Source: Streptomyces sp. NRRL B-3428
GTDB lineage: Bacteria; Actinomycetota; Actinomycetes; Streptomycetales; Streptomycetaceae
Direction: 5' to 3'
Length of the DNA stretch: 64,000 bases
Assembly (NCBI GenBank): GCA_000721375.1
Contig: JOGW01000008.1
Span: 520,360-584,359, forward strand
This document shows, piece by piece, positions 20,248 through 28,076 of this stretch. A program made the translations under genes and the position numbers. Numbering within the stretch: position 1 is the first letter of the stretch; each line of letters opens with the position of its first letter. A model generated the notes under the pieces. The model searched no databases and was not told where the DNA came from. It saw nothing but the letters and a program-made list of their open reading frames with translations.

Positions 20248-22587
20248 TCACCGGCCCCGCTCGATCTGGGCCCGGATGCTCGGGTCCGTGATCTCCGTGT
20301 CGGCGGCGAGCAGCAGCGCCTTGCTGAGGATCAGGCCGAGCCGCTCGTCCTCGAAGGGCAGGAACACCTGCCCGCGTATCGAGGACGAGCGGCGGTCGGG
20401 CACGATGCACAGATAGGCGCCGCGCGGCTCCATCAGGATGTTCGCCGAGCCGAGATGGATCCGGTACGTGGTCAAGTCGCCGCGTACGACGAGGAACCGG
20501 CCGTCGAGCGTGCACCGTTCGGCGATCTTCAGCCGGGGCAGCAGCCGCTGCAGCACCTCGCGCCGCGCCTCGGCGCTCTCGGTCAGCTCGGCGAAACCCG
20601 CGCGCTCCCAGTAGGCGCGCTCGGGGCCGCCGTCGGTCCAGTCGGGGTCGGCGGCGATCGAGCAGACCCCGACGAACAGGTCGATGTCGCGCATCGCCTC
20701 GCTGAAGATCAGCGGGGGTACGTCGGCCAGGGGTGCCTGGTGCCACGTACCGGATTCCTTGCGGTCGAAGCGCACCCTGTCGGTCGAGGCGAGTTCCTGC
20801 GCACCCGACGCGGGGTGCCAAAGATGGCGGAAGCAGACGCGCCACCGCCCGCCGTCCATGAGCCGCTCCGCCCAGTCCTCACCGTCGCCCCAGTGACCGA
20901 GCAGTTCGCTCCGCCAGCCGCGGGCCCGGAACAGGGCGAACATCTTGCGGTAGTGGACGAGGTGGGCCGCGAAACGGTTGGAGTAGGTACGGGTCTCCTC
21001 CTCGGCCGGGGTCAGGAGATAGATCTCCCGGAAGGCCTGCTTGAACGGCTGGCGCACCTCATGTTCGGTCAGCAGAGCCCGCCATTCGCGTACGGCATCG
21101 GGCTCGGACCGCTGCGGATGCCACAGTCGTACGCGGGCGTCGTCCGCGGCCTCGGGAAGGTCGGCGTCGGTGGCGGGCAACACGGCCTGCCGGCGGCCGG
21201 GCCCGATCTCGACCTCCCAGATCAGGCGGCGCACGAGCGTGCGGGCGAGCGGATGCCCGGCGAGTTCGGCGCGCCACCAGCCGTACGCGTACGTGGCGTC
21301 GACGACGAAGCCGCCCTCCAAGGCCCTCAGCAGCGTGGCAAGTTGGGCGTTGACGCGCTTGCCGAGGTCACGTAGCTCCTTGACGAGCGGGGCGTGGTCA
21401 CGTCGTACGGCCGCCGGGGCGCTCCTGAGGGGGCGGCCGTCCTTCTCCCAGGTGAGGACGGCGGTGTCGGTCACGGTGAGCACGCCCTCGCACTCGCCGG
21501 CGCGTCTGCGCAGCACGCCCTCGTCGTCGAAGTCGAGGCGTGGCAGCCGCAGCGCCACGTCGGTGCGCTCGGCCAGCGCGGCGTCGGCCTTCTTCAGGAG
21601 TTTGTCGAGCTGCTTGGGCACACCCGCATGGCGCACCGTCCGACGCACGGTGCGCAGGATGGCCACCAACTCGGGTGTGGGGAAGGTCTGTACGGCTCGT
21701 ACGACTTCGTAGAGCAGCGCCTGCGAGGGCAAGGTCTTCGCGGTGCCCGGTGCCAGGGTGACGGCCGGCAGGAGTCGCTCGCAGAGCTCGGGGAGCCAGT
21801 CCTCGTCCCGTCGCAGCGCGACCCTCAGCGCCTGGCCGAGGGTGATGACCTCGCGGTCGGTGAAGGCCTTGTCCGCCCGGTACGGGATCTCCCCGGCCTG
21901 GATCGCCTCGGCCCGCACGAGCGCGGCCTCCAGCGCCCGGCGCGCGAAGACCGCGTACGCGGAGCTGTCGGCCAGGCTCTGCCACAGCGCCGGGTCGGAG
22001 TCCCCGTAACGCTGCTCCTCGTCCAGGCGGAGCAGCAGGCCCTGCGCGCTCCGCCCGAGGCCCGCCATCACCGCCATTTCCTCGGCCACGATCGGCCCCA
22101 TCTCCTTCGCCAGGCGGGCCACCAGCCCCTGCACCGCCTCCTCGCCGGCCCGCCACGCGAGCGCGAGCAGCACGTACGGCTGCCGCAGGCGCCGCTGCTC
22201 GCAGGCCAACTCCACCAAGGTGCTGACCAGTTCGGGCAGGTCGGGCAGGTCGGGCATCGTTCCCGTGCACTGCTCCACCACGTTGAGCAGCTCCCGCAGA
22301 TGCACCGGGACGCCGGTGCTCCGGTACTCCTCGAAGAGCACCTCGAACATCTCCCGACAGGCCTCGGGCGTATAGCGCACCTGCCGACCGCGTACCCCCC
22401 TCATCACCTCCGACCACACCCGCGCCACGGCGGGCGGCACCTCGCCGAGATGCACGCGAGTCGCGGCCACATGCAGTGTGCCGAGCTCTTCGGCGTCCAC
22501 CTCGTCCAGGTCGACCGGTTCGTTCTCCAGCGGCGCGGCGGCGGGATCCGTCAGCGCATGCAGCAGGCGTTCCGCCTCCGGGCTCAT
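20248..22587 (-). CDS. DUF4132 domain-containing protein
   Basis: 779 aa cytoplasmic protein. The C-terminal half (about 540-779) is the DUF4132 region: PFKQAFREIYLLTPAEEETRTYSNRFAAH, DIDLFVGVCSIAADPDW, and the terminal SANILMEPRGAYLCIVP with FLPFEDERLGLILSKALLLA. The N-terminal half is a Leu/Ala-rich helical repeat region suggestive of a HEAT-like scaffold. The family is widespread in Streptomyces and also in E. coli (YehI/MolR-like), with no established biochemical role. It is monocistronic: 180 bp separate it from the leftward MFS gene. It converges on the F5/8C gene. Confidence 0.85.
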   Translation of the reverse strand: MSPEAERLLHALTDPAAAPLENEPVDLDEVDAEELGTLHVAATRVHLGEVPPAVARVWSEVMRGVRGRQVRYTPEACREMFEVLFEEYRSTGVPVHLRELLNVVEQCTGTMPDLPDLPELVSTLVELACEQRRLRQPYVLLALAWRAGEEAVQGLVARLAKEMGPIVAEEMAVMAGLGRSAQGLLLRLDEEQRYGDSDPALWQSLADSSAYAVFARRALEAALVRAEAIQAGEIPYRADKAFTDREVITLGQALRVALRRDEDWLPELCERLLPAVTLAPGTAKTLPSQALLYEVVRAVQTFPTPELVAILRTVRRTVRHAGVPKQLDKLLKKADAALAERTDVALRLPRLDFDDEGVLRRRAGECEGVLTVTDTAVLTWEKDGRPLRSAPAAVRRDHAPLVKELRDLGKRVNAQLATLLRALEGGFVVDATYAYGWWRAELAGHPLARTLVRRLIWEVEIGPGRRQAVLPATDADLPEAADDARVRLWHPQRSEPDAVREWRALLTEHEVRQPFKQAFREIYLLTPAEEETRTYSNRFAAHLVHYRKMFALFRARGWRSELLGHWGDGEDWAERLMDGGRWRVCFRHLWHPASGAQELASTDRVRFDRKESGTWHQAPLADVPPLIFSEAMRDIDLFVGVCSIAADPDWTDGGPERAYWERAGFAELTESAEARREVLQRLLPRLKIAERCTLDGRFLVVRGDLTTYRIHLGSANILMEPRGAYLCIVPDRRSSSIRGQVFLPFEDERLGLILSKALLLAADTEITDPSIRAQIERGR

Positions 22588-22652
22588 CGCTCACCTCGCG
22601 TGATCTGCTCTGCCACCAAGGTCTCGAACAACATGCCGGGATCATGGCAGGG

Positions 22653-22709
22653 GGGTCTGACAACGAGCCGTGACGCCCGATCGGCCGCCGACGCCCCGCT
22701 GTCAGACCC
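22653..22709 (-). promoter_or_regulatory. Widely spaced inverted repeat upstream of the DUF4132 gene
   Basis: Perfect 10-bp arms GGGTCTGACA (22653-22662) and TGTCAGACCC (22700-22709), 37 bp apart, between the MFS stop and the DUF4132 start. It could be a terminator for the MFS transcript or a pair of half-sites for a regulator; arm-only symmetry and the long loop leave it undecided. Confidence 0.45.
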
Positions 22710-22727
22710 ACCCACCCACCACACTCA

Positions 22728-22751
22728 CCGTCGCCGTCGCCGTCGCCGTCG
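22728..22751 (+). repeat. CCGTCG hexanucleotide x4
   Basis: Four perfect copies of CCGTCG in the 180-bp gap just downstream of the leftward MFS stop codon (22768). A simple-sequence repeat of this kind is slippage-prone. Confidence 0.85.
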
Positions 22752-22767
22752 CCGCCGGACGGTGCAC

Positions 22768-24357
22768 CTACGAGTCGCACTCCAACACGGCCGACTGGGC
22801 CGCCGTCTGACCGGCCCCCGAGACGGACTCGCGGCGAGGTCCCCGCAGCGCCACGTAGACGAACAGCACGCCCATCACCAACACACCCGCCCACATGGCC
22901 TGTTGCCAGCCCTCCACGAAGGATTCGCGGGCCGCGCGGGCCAGTTCCGAGGCGTGTGCGCCTGTCGCGTGGACCGCGTTCGCCACGCCCTCGCGGGCCG
23001 GGGCCGCCGCGTTCTCCGGGACACCGGCGAGGTGCGGGGTGATCGCCTCGCGGTAGCCCGCGGCGAGGAGCGCGCCCAGCAGGGCCACCCCGAGCGCCGT
23101 GCCGAACTCGCGTGTGACGTCGTTGAGTGCCGAGGCCACGCCCTGGCGTTCCCGGGGCAGGGACGAGGTGATGGCCTCGGTCGACGGGGTCATCGACAAG
23201 CCCATGCCGAAGCCCATCGCCAGCATGCCGGGCAGGACGGAGAGGTAGCCGCCGTCCACGGAGACCACCGAGGCCATCAGGGCCAGTCCCCCACCCGCCA
23301 TCGCGACACCCGCCGCCATCGTCGCCTTCGGCCCGATGCGTGCGGCCAGCTTCGGGGCCAGGCCGGACGTCATCATCATGAGGACGGCCATCGGCATCAG
23401 GGCCGCCGTGGACAGCAGTCCCGACCAGCCGAGGACGGCCTGCAGGAAGGGGAACAGGACGACGAAGACGCCCGCCTGGACGCCGAACACCGCAAGCAGC
23501 GTGAGCGAGCCGCCCGCGAGGCCCCGCTCTCGGAACAGGCGCACGTCCAGGAGCGCCGCGTCCCTGCGGCGCAGTTCCCAGCCGACGAAGAAGGCGGCCG
23601 CGAGCACGCCGACGGCCAGGGTCACCAGCGTCAGGGGCTCGGTCCAGCCGCGCTCGGGGCCCTCCTGCAGGAAGTAGATGAGGCCGACGACGGCCACCAC
23701 CGAGGCCACGGCGCCCGTCGTGTCGTACGGATGGCGGGAGATCTCGCGGGAGTCGGGGACCGAACGCAGGGCCATCACCAAGGAGACGAGCACGAGCACC
23801 ACCGGCAGCACGAACAGCCAGCGCCAGTTCGCCACGTCGACCAGTGCGGCCGACAGGAACATGCCCAGGATGCCGCCGCCTCCGGCTACCCCGGTCCAGA
23901 TGCCGATGGCCCGGCCGCGTTCCTCCGCGGGGAAGGTAGAGGTGATCACGGCGAGCGTGATCGGCATGATCATGGCCGCGCCCACACCGCTCAGCAGGCG
24001 GGCGGCCAGCATGATCTCCGCCGAGGGCGCCAGACCGCCGGCCACGCTCGCGAGTCCGAACAGGACGAGGCCCGCGACCAGCATGCGCTTACGGCCGAAG
24101 CGGTCCCCGACGGCGCCGAGCGGCAGCAGGAGAGCGGCCAGGCTGAGCGTGTAGAGGTTGATCATCCACAGGATGGTCGACTGCGAGGCGCCGAACTCCA
24201 CCGCCAGATCGGGCTGGGCCACGTTGAGCCCCGACACCGAGGCGATCACGGCCATCAGCGCGATACAGACGGTGACCAGAATCCTGCGCCGCTGCCGCAG
24301 GTCGGTGGCGGGTGGCGGGGATGCCGGTGACGAAGGTGCGGGTGCTGTTGAGGTCAT
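22768..24357 (-). CDS. MFS drug-efflux transporter, DHA2 (14-TM) family
   Basis: 529 aa. Motif A lies in the loop after helix 2 (GDRFGRKRMLVAG, about residues 83-95). Motif C-like Gly-rich sequence in helix 5 (GVAGGGGILGMFLSAAL), the 14-helix profile and WMINLYTLSLAALLLP at the first external loop assign the EmrB/QacA branch. It exports amphipathic drugs by proton antiport. Start at the ATG 24357; there is no obvious Shine-Dalgarno. Divergent from the XRE-cupin regulator with only 48 bp between, so the two genes share a control region. Confidence 0.9.
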   Translation of the reverse strand: MTSTAPAPSSPASPPPATDLRQRRRILVTVCIALMAVIASVSGLNVAQPDLAVEFGASQSTILWMINLYTLSLAALLLPLGAVGDRFGRKRMLVAGLVLFGLASVAGGLAPSAEIMLAARLLSGVGAAMIMPITLAVITSTFPAEERGRAIGIWTGVAGGGGILGMFLSAALVDVANWRWLFVLPVVLVLVSLVMALRSVPDSREISRHPYDTTGAVASVVAVVGLIYFLQEGPERGWTEPLTLVTLAVGVLAAAFFVGWELRRRDAALLDVRLFRERGLAGGSLTLLAVFGVQAGVFVVLFPFLQAVLGWSGLLSTAALMPMAVLMMMTSGLAPKLAARIGPKATMAAGVAMAGGGLALMASVVSVDGGYLSVLPGMLAMGFGMGLSMTPSTEAITSSLPRERQGVASALNDVTREFGTALGVALLGALLAAGYREAITPHLAGVPENAAAPAREGVANAVHATGAHASELARAARESFVEGWQQAMWAGVLVMGVLFVYVALRGPRRESVSGAGQTAAQSAVLECDS

Positions 24358-24392
24358 GCCGCCGACGCTAAGCGGAGCTTGCGGCTCAGACA

Positions 24393-24416
24393 TACAATCT
24401 TGCCTATGACGCAAGA
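24393..24416 (+). promoter_or_regulatory. Leaderless promoter and start-codon dyad of the XRE-cupin regulator
   Basis: TACAAT at 24393-24398 is a good -10 element; initiation 7-8 bp on would fall at the ATG (24406), giving a leaderless mRNA. A perfect inverted repeat TCTTGC (24398-24403) / GCAAGA (24411-24416) with a 7-bp centre covers the start codon. Placement fits autorepression, and MFS control from the same site is possible. Confidence 0.6.
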
Positions 24417-25002
24417 CAGTGAGGATCTGGACGGCCTCGTCCGCAAACGCATCCGCGCTCTGCGCGTGGCCCAGGGCTGGTCGCTCGAGGAGCTCGCCTC
24501 GCGCGCGAAGGTGAGCCAGTCGACGCTCAGCCGGATCGAGAACGGTCAGCGAAGGCTGGCTCTCGACCAGCTGGTCACGCTGGCCCGCGCCCTGGACACC
24601 ACCCTCGACCAGCTCGTCGAGAACGCCGAGGACGACGTGATCATCAGCCCGATGATCGACGCCTCGCACGGTCAGATGCGCTGGCCGATCAAGGCCGACC
24701 CGGGCATGACGGTGGTACGCCAGCGCATGACGGAGCCCCCGCCGGACAGCCCCTCGCGGCTGCGCGCCCATCCCGGGCGCGAGTGGCTCGTGGTCCTCTC
24801 CGGCACGGCGGTCCTGCTGCTCGGCAGCCGCCGCTTCCGAGTGGAGACGAACCAGGCCGCAGAGTTCCCGACGATGCTGCCGCACGCGATCGGCACGGCC
24901 GGCGGCCCCTGCGAGATTCTGGGCATCTTCGACCGCGACGCCCGCCGCGGGCATCAGCGCGGCGACGATACTGGCGAGGGCTCGGCCCGCCCGTCACCGT
25001 AG
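24406..25002 (+). CDS. XRE-type HTH regulator with C-terminal cupin
   Basis: 198 aa. Residues about 11-66 form the HTH (VRKRIRALRVAQGWSLEELA; SQSTLSRIENGQRRLALDQL), and about 110-185 a cupin-2 barrel (HPGREWLVVLSGTAVLLLG; RFRVETNQAAEFPTMLPHAIGTAGG). This architecture binds a small ligand in the cupin and controls adjacent export or catabolic genes. Divergently adjacent to the MFS pump, it is probably its repressor. Start chosen at ATG 24406 over an in-frame TTG 27 bp upstream because the promoter and dyad sit there. Confidence 0.88.
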   Translation: MTQDSEDLDGLVRKRIRALRVAQGWSLEELASRAKVSQSTLSRIENGQRRLALDQLVTLARALDTTLDQLVENAEDDVIISPMIDASHGQMRWPIKADPGMTVVRQRMTEPPPDSPSRLRAHPGREWLVVLSGTAVLLLGSRRFRVETNQAAEFPTMLPHAIGTAGGPCEILGIFDRDARRGHQRGDDTGEGSARPSP

Positions 25003-25051
25003 GCGGGCGCCCGGCCCGGAGTCGGTACGGTGTCAGGCGCAAGGGGGATCA

Positions 25052-25255
25052 ATGAAGACGCGCGTGTTCCTCATCGTCATAGCCGTGGTCGTCACCGTGG
25101 TCTGGACGGTTCTGGCCCGCGAGTGGAGCGACAAGGGCTGCCGACTCGGCCAGGGTTACGCGCTGGTCCTGACCAAGGTCGGCGGGCCCGACGATCACGA
25201 AGGGTGCCAACAGGGGCTGGAAGGCCCGGAGTTCACGGACGCCTACGTGGGCTGA
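25052..25255 (+). CDS. Small membrane-anchored or secreted hypothetical protein
   Basis: 67 aa. A hydrophobic N-terminal segment (residues 4-22, RVFLIVIAVVVTVVWTVLA) serves as signal or anchor. A short exported tail of about 45 residues contains two cysteines (C30 and C52 in DKGCRLGQ and HEGCQQG) that could form a disulfide. Preceded by AAGGGGGATCA, a plausible ribosome binding site, and codon usage is normal for the genome. No family recognised; it stands between the XRE regulator and a convergent methyltransferase. Confidence 0.6.
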   Translation: MKTRVFLIVIAVVVTVVWTVLAREWSDKGCRLGQGYALVLTKVGGPDDHEGCQQGLEGPEFTDAYVG

Positions 25256-25291
25256 CGAGCCCCTTCGAGGACTTGAAAACCTTGCGCGGAC

Positions 25292-26101
25292 CTACGGCTT
25301 TCGGGCCAGGCCACCCGCACAGGACACCGCCACCGGCTCGCCCCATCGGTTCGGCTCAGGGCGCCAGCGCTCGACCGACACCACGCCGGGCTCAAGGAGT
25401 TCGAGTCCGTCGAAGTAGCGGCCGATCTGTTCGATGCTGCGCGGGGTGTACGCGACGGCGCCGCTGTTGGCGTTGAAGCGGGCGATGGCCTCGACGTAGT
25501 CCGGATCGGCGTCCGAGCCGTCGTACAGCGCCAGATAGCTGCCGGAAGGAAGCGCGGCGAGCAGCTGGTCGACGACGGCCTGCGGCTTCTGGTCGTCGGA
25601 GACCAGACCGAGGATGCCCATCAGCATCAGCGCGACCGGCTGCGAGAAGTCAAGGGTCCGGGCGGCCTCGCGCAGGATGTGCTCGGGGTCGCGGACATCC
25701 GCCTCGATGTAGTCGCACTTGCCCTCGGGCGTGCTGGTCAGGAGCGCCTGTGCGTGGACCAGGACGAGTGGGTCGTTGTCCACGTAGACGATGCGCGAGT
25801 CCGGGGCTATGGACTGGGCCACCTCATGGGTGTTGTTGGCGGTGGGCAGACCGGTGCCGATGTCCAGGAACTGGCGGATCCCCGCCTCGCCCGCGAGATG
25901 CGCGACGACGCGGGTGAGCATCAGCCGGGACTGCCGGGTGACGTCCCGCATGCCCGGGTAGACCTCGGCGACCTTGTCGCCGGCGAGCCGGTCGATCTCG
26001 TAGTTGTCCTTGCCGCCGAGCAGGTAGTTCCAGATCCGCGCCGAGTGCGGCCGTGACATGTCGATCCTGCTGCCCGGCGCCTGCGATTCTTCGTTCCCCA
26101 C
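25292..26101 (-). CDS. SAM-dependent methyltransferase, DUF574/Methyltransf_19 family
   Basis: 269 aa with a GTG start and AGGAG 10 bp upstream. The family opening is diagnostic: PHSARIWNYLLGGKDNYEIDR, then the SAM-binding FLDIGTGLPTANNTHEVAQ (motif I, about residues 78-96), RIVYVDNDPLVLVHA (motif II), IEADVRDP. This family has expanded greatly in Streptomyces and some members neighbour natural-product or regulatory genes; substrates are mostly unknown. Divergent from the aldo/keto reductase with 86 bp between. Confidence 0.9.
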   Translation of the reverse strand: MGNEESQAPGSRIDMSRPHSARIWNYLLGGKDNYEIDRLAGDKVAEVYPGMRDVTRQSRLMLTRVVAHLAGEAGIRQFLDIGTGLPTANNTHEVAQSIAPDSRIVYVDNDPLVLVHAQALLTSTPEGKCDYIEADVRDPEHILREAARTLDFSQPVALMLMGILGLVSDDQKPQAVVDQLLAALPSGSYLALYDGSDADPDYVEAIARFNANSGAVAYTPRSIEQIGRYFDGLELLEPGVVSVERWRPEPNRWGEPVAVSCAGGLARKP

Positions 26102-26187
26102 GAGCGGTCTCTCCTCTGCTCAGTCCGTCGAGGTCAACTTACGGTTTTCGCACGCGCGTCGGGAGGGCCTCGGGAAAGAATCAGGGC

Positions 26188-27027
26188 ATGACAGCGGCCA
26201 CGTTCCGTATCGGCGGGGATCTGGAAGTACGACGGCTCGGGTTCGGCGCCATGCACCTGGCATCCGAGCCCGCATCGGAACGCAAGCACGCGATCGCGGT
26301 GGCACGGCGGGCGGTCGAGCTCGGCATCACGCTGATCGACACCGCGTATCTGTACGGCGGGGGCGCCAACGAGGAGCTCCTGTGCGAGGCGCTGCACCCG
26401 TACCCGGACGACCTGTTGGTCACCACCAAGGTGGGCCTGTCGAAGTCCGGACCGAACGGTGACTGGGATCTCGACGGCCGGCCCGAGGTCTTGCGCGAGC
26501 AGGTGGAGGCGGCGCTGCCGCGGCTGCGGGTCGAGCGGGTCGAGCTGCTTCAACTGCACCGGGTCGACCCGAAGATCCCGCTCGCCGACCAGCTCGGCGT
26601 GCTGCGGGATCTGCAGCGCGAGGGGAAGATCGGGCGGCTCGGGCTCTCCGAGGTCACGGTCGCCGAACTGCGCGCGGCGCAGGAGATCATCGAGGTCGCG
26701 AGCGTGCAGAACCGCTACAGCGTCCTGGACCGCGAGCACGAGCCGGTGCTCGAGGTGTGCGAGCAGGAGGGCATCGCGTTTCTGCCGTGGCGCACGGTGG
26801 CCTGGGGCAAGTCGGGTGAGGACGCCGAGATCGCGGCGGTGGCGGCGGAACTCGGGGCGACGGCCACACAGGTCTCCCTCGCCTGGCTCCTTGACCGTTC
26901 ACCGGTGGTGCTGCCGATCCCCGGCACGTCGAGCCTGGTCCATCTGGAGGAGAACGTGGCGGCTGGGGCGCTGGAGCTGACGGCGGAGCAGCGGGCGCGG
27001 CTGGACGGTATCGCCGCGGCGCCCTGA
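26188..27027 (+). CDS. Aldo/keto reductase
   Basis: 279 aa NADPH-dependent reductase fold. The catalytic tetrad is visible: D49 and Y54 in LIDTAYLYGGG, K79 in TTKVGLS, and His in LLQLHRVD. The C-terminal NADPH loop shows PIPGTSSLVHLEENVAA. The RLGFGAMHL start is typical of the YdbC/AKR11-like branch annotated as general oxidoreductases. Codons before the ATG at 26188 belong to the intergenic region. No substrate evidence; it converges on the MerR gene with a 20-bp gap. Confidence 0.9.
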   Translation: MTAATFRIGGDLEVRRLGFGAMHLASEPASERKHAIAVARRAVELGITLIDTAYLYGGGANEELLCEALHPYPDDLLVTTKVGLSKSGPNGDWDLDGRPEVLREQVEAALPRLRVERVELLQLHRVDPKIPLADQLGVLRDLQREGKIGRLGLSEVTVAELRAAQEIIEVASVQNRYSVLDREHEPVLEVCEQEGIAFLPWRTVAWGKSGEDAEIAAVAAELGATATQVSLAWLLDRSPVVLPIPGTSSLVHLEENVAAGALELTAEQRARLDGIAAAP

Positions 27028-27047
27028 GGGTCTGGCTCCGTCGACGG

Positions 27048-27986
27048 TCAGGCCGCCTCCTCACGCACCTCCGCGTCGAGCGCCGCCCGCAGCCAGTCGT
27101 GTGCCTGGCCCGGCGTCGGGTCGGCCACGGCTCCGACGGGCGTCGTCGCCTCCGCCACCAGTTCCCAGTAGCCGTCGAAGCTTGGATCGGCGGCGAGTTG
27201 GCGCGACAGGAGGCGGCGGAAGGCCGGGGTGTCCCGGTGGCCGTGCACCGTCGCGTACGTGTCGACGAAGGCGACCAGCGCCTCGCCCGAGTGCGGCGGC
27301 TCGGCCGCGCGCAGCTGCCGGCCCGCCAGTTCGTACGCCTCGGCGAGGCCCGCGTACAGCAGCGCGGACTCCCGCGCGCCGGCCGATCCGTGCGCGGCCG
27401 GCTGGGAGCGCGACGTGCCGGAACAAGGTCCCGCCACAAGGGCGTTGAGGCGCGCGAAGGCCAGCACCTGGCCGGGTGACGGACTGTCCGGCGGCTGCGG
27501 GACCGCCACCTCCAAGAAGGCGGTGGCCGCCTTCGCGGGCATCCGCGCGGGCAGCCACGCACGCCAGAACCTGGCCAGCGGCGCGGTGCTCGGCGGGCTC
27601 CCGAGTGCTCCGATCAGTTCCAGCCTGTCGGCTCGTTCCTCGGGGGCGGATTCCTGTACGAGGCGGAGTGCGGCCTCCTGCCAGCGCAGTGCGGCCAGTT
27701 GGGAGCCGAGGGTGGCCAACTGGCCGGCGACGGCGTCCTCCAGGGCGCCGGTCCGCTCCTCGACGATGCGCTGGACCTCCGACAGCGGGAGGCCGAGGCC
27801 GCGCAGGGAACGGATCAGGCGCAGCCGCTCCAGCGCTTCGGGAGCGTAGCGCCGATGGCCGCCGCCGCTGCGTGAACGCTCGGGGAGCAGTCCGCGGTCG
27901 GAGTAGAAACGGACGGTCTTCACGGTGGTCCGTGCGTGCTCGGCGAGCTCGCCGATACTCCACGAACCGTCGGGCGGCGTCGGCAC
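27048..27986 (-). CDS. MerR family transcriptional regulator
   Basis: 312 aa with a GTG start behind GGGAGG. Residues 9-75 are the MerR winged helix (WSIGELAEHARTTVKTVRFYSDRGLLPE; GGHRRYAPEALERLRLI), followed by a dimerisation coiled coil (SEVQRIVEERTGALEDAV). A long Ala-rich C-terminal domain (about 130-312) is presumably ligand-binding; it lacks the Cys clusters of metal sensors. Divergent from the double hydrolase gene, whose promoter shows the 19-bp-spacer geometry MerR activators require. Confidence 0.88.
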   Translation of the reverse strand: MPTPPDGSWSIGELAEHARTTVKTVRFYSDRGLLPERSRSGGGHRRYAPEALERLRLIRSLRGLGLPLSEVQRIVEERTGALEDAVAGQLATLGSQLAALRWQEAALRLVQESAPEERADRLELIGALGSPPSTAPLARFWRAWLPARMPAKAATAFLEVAVPQPPDSPSPGQVLAFARLNALVAGPCSGTSRSQPAAHGSAGARESALLYAGLAEAYELAGRQLRAAEPPHSGEALVAFVDTYATVHGHRDTPAFRRLLSRQLAADPSFDGYWELVAEATTPVGAVADPTPGQAHDWLRAALDAEVREEAA

Positions 27987-28017
27987 TTGAACCTCCCTTG
28001 GGGGGAGTTCCTAACGT
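27987..28017 (+). promoter_or_regulatory. MerR-type promoter with a 19-bp spacer and internal dyad
   Basis: TTGAAC (27987-27992) and TAACGT (28012-28017) are separated by exactly 19 bp, the over-long spacing characteristic of MerR-activated promoters. A CTCCC-N5-GGGAG dyad (27993-28007) lies in the spacer. It drives the hydrolase gene 60 bp downstream and abuts the MerR start codon, so autoregulation is likely too. Confidence 0.75.
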
Positions 28018-28076
28018 ACCCGCGACCACGGGGCGGCGATGGACCGGTCCGTGGCGACGTCGTACGGAGGTGCGGG

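Noticed and set aside
21394..24330. 978-aa open frame on the plus strand
   Set aside because: Antisense to DUF4132 and MFS genes; His/Arg/Gln-rich composition typical of the shadow frame.
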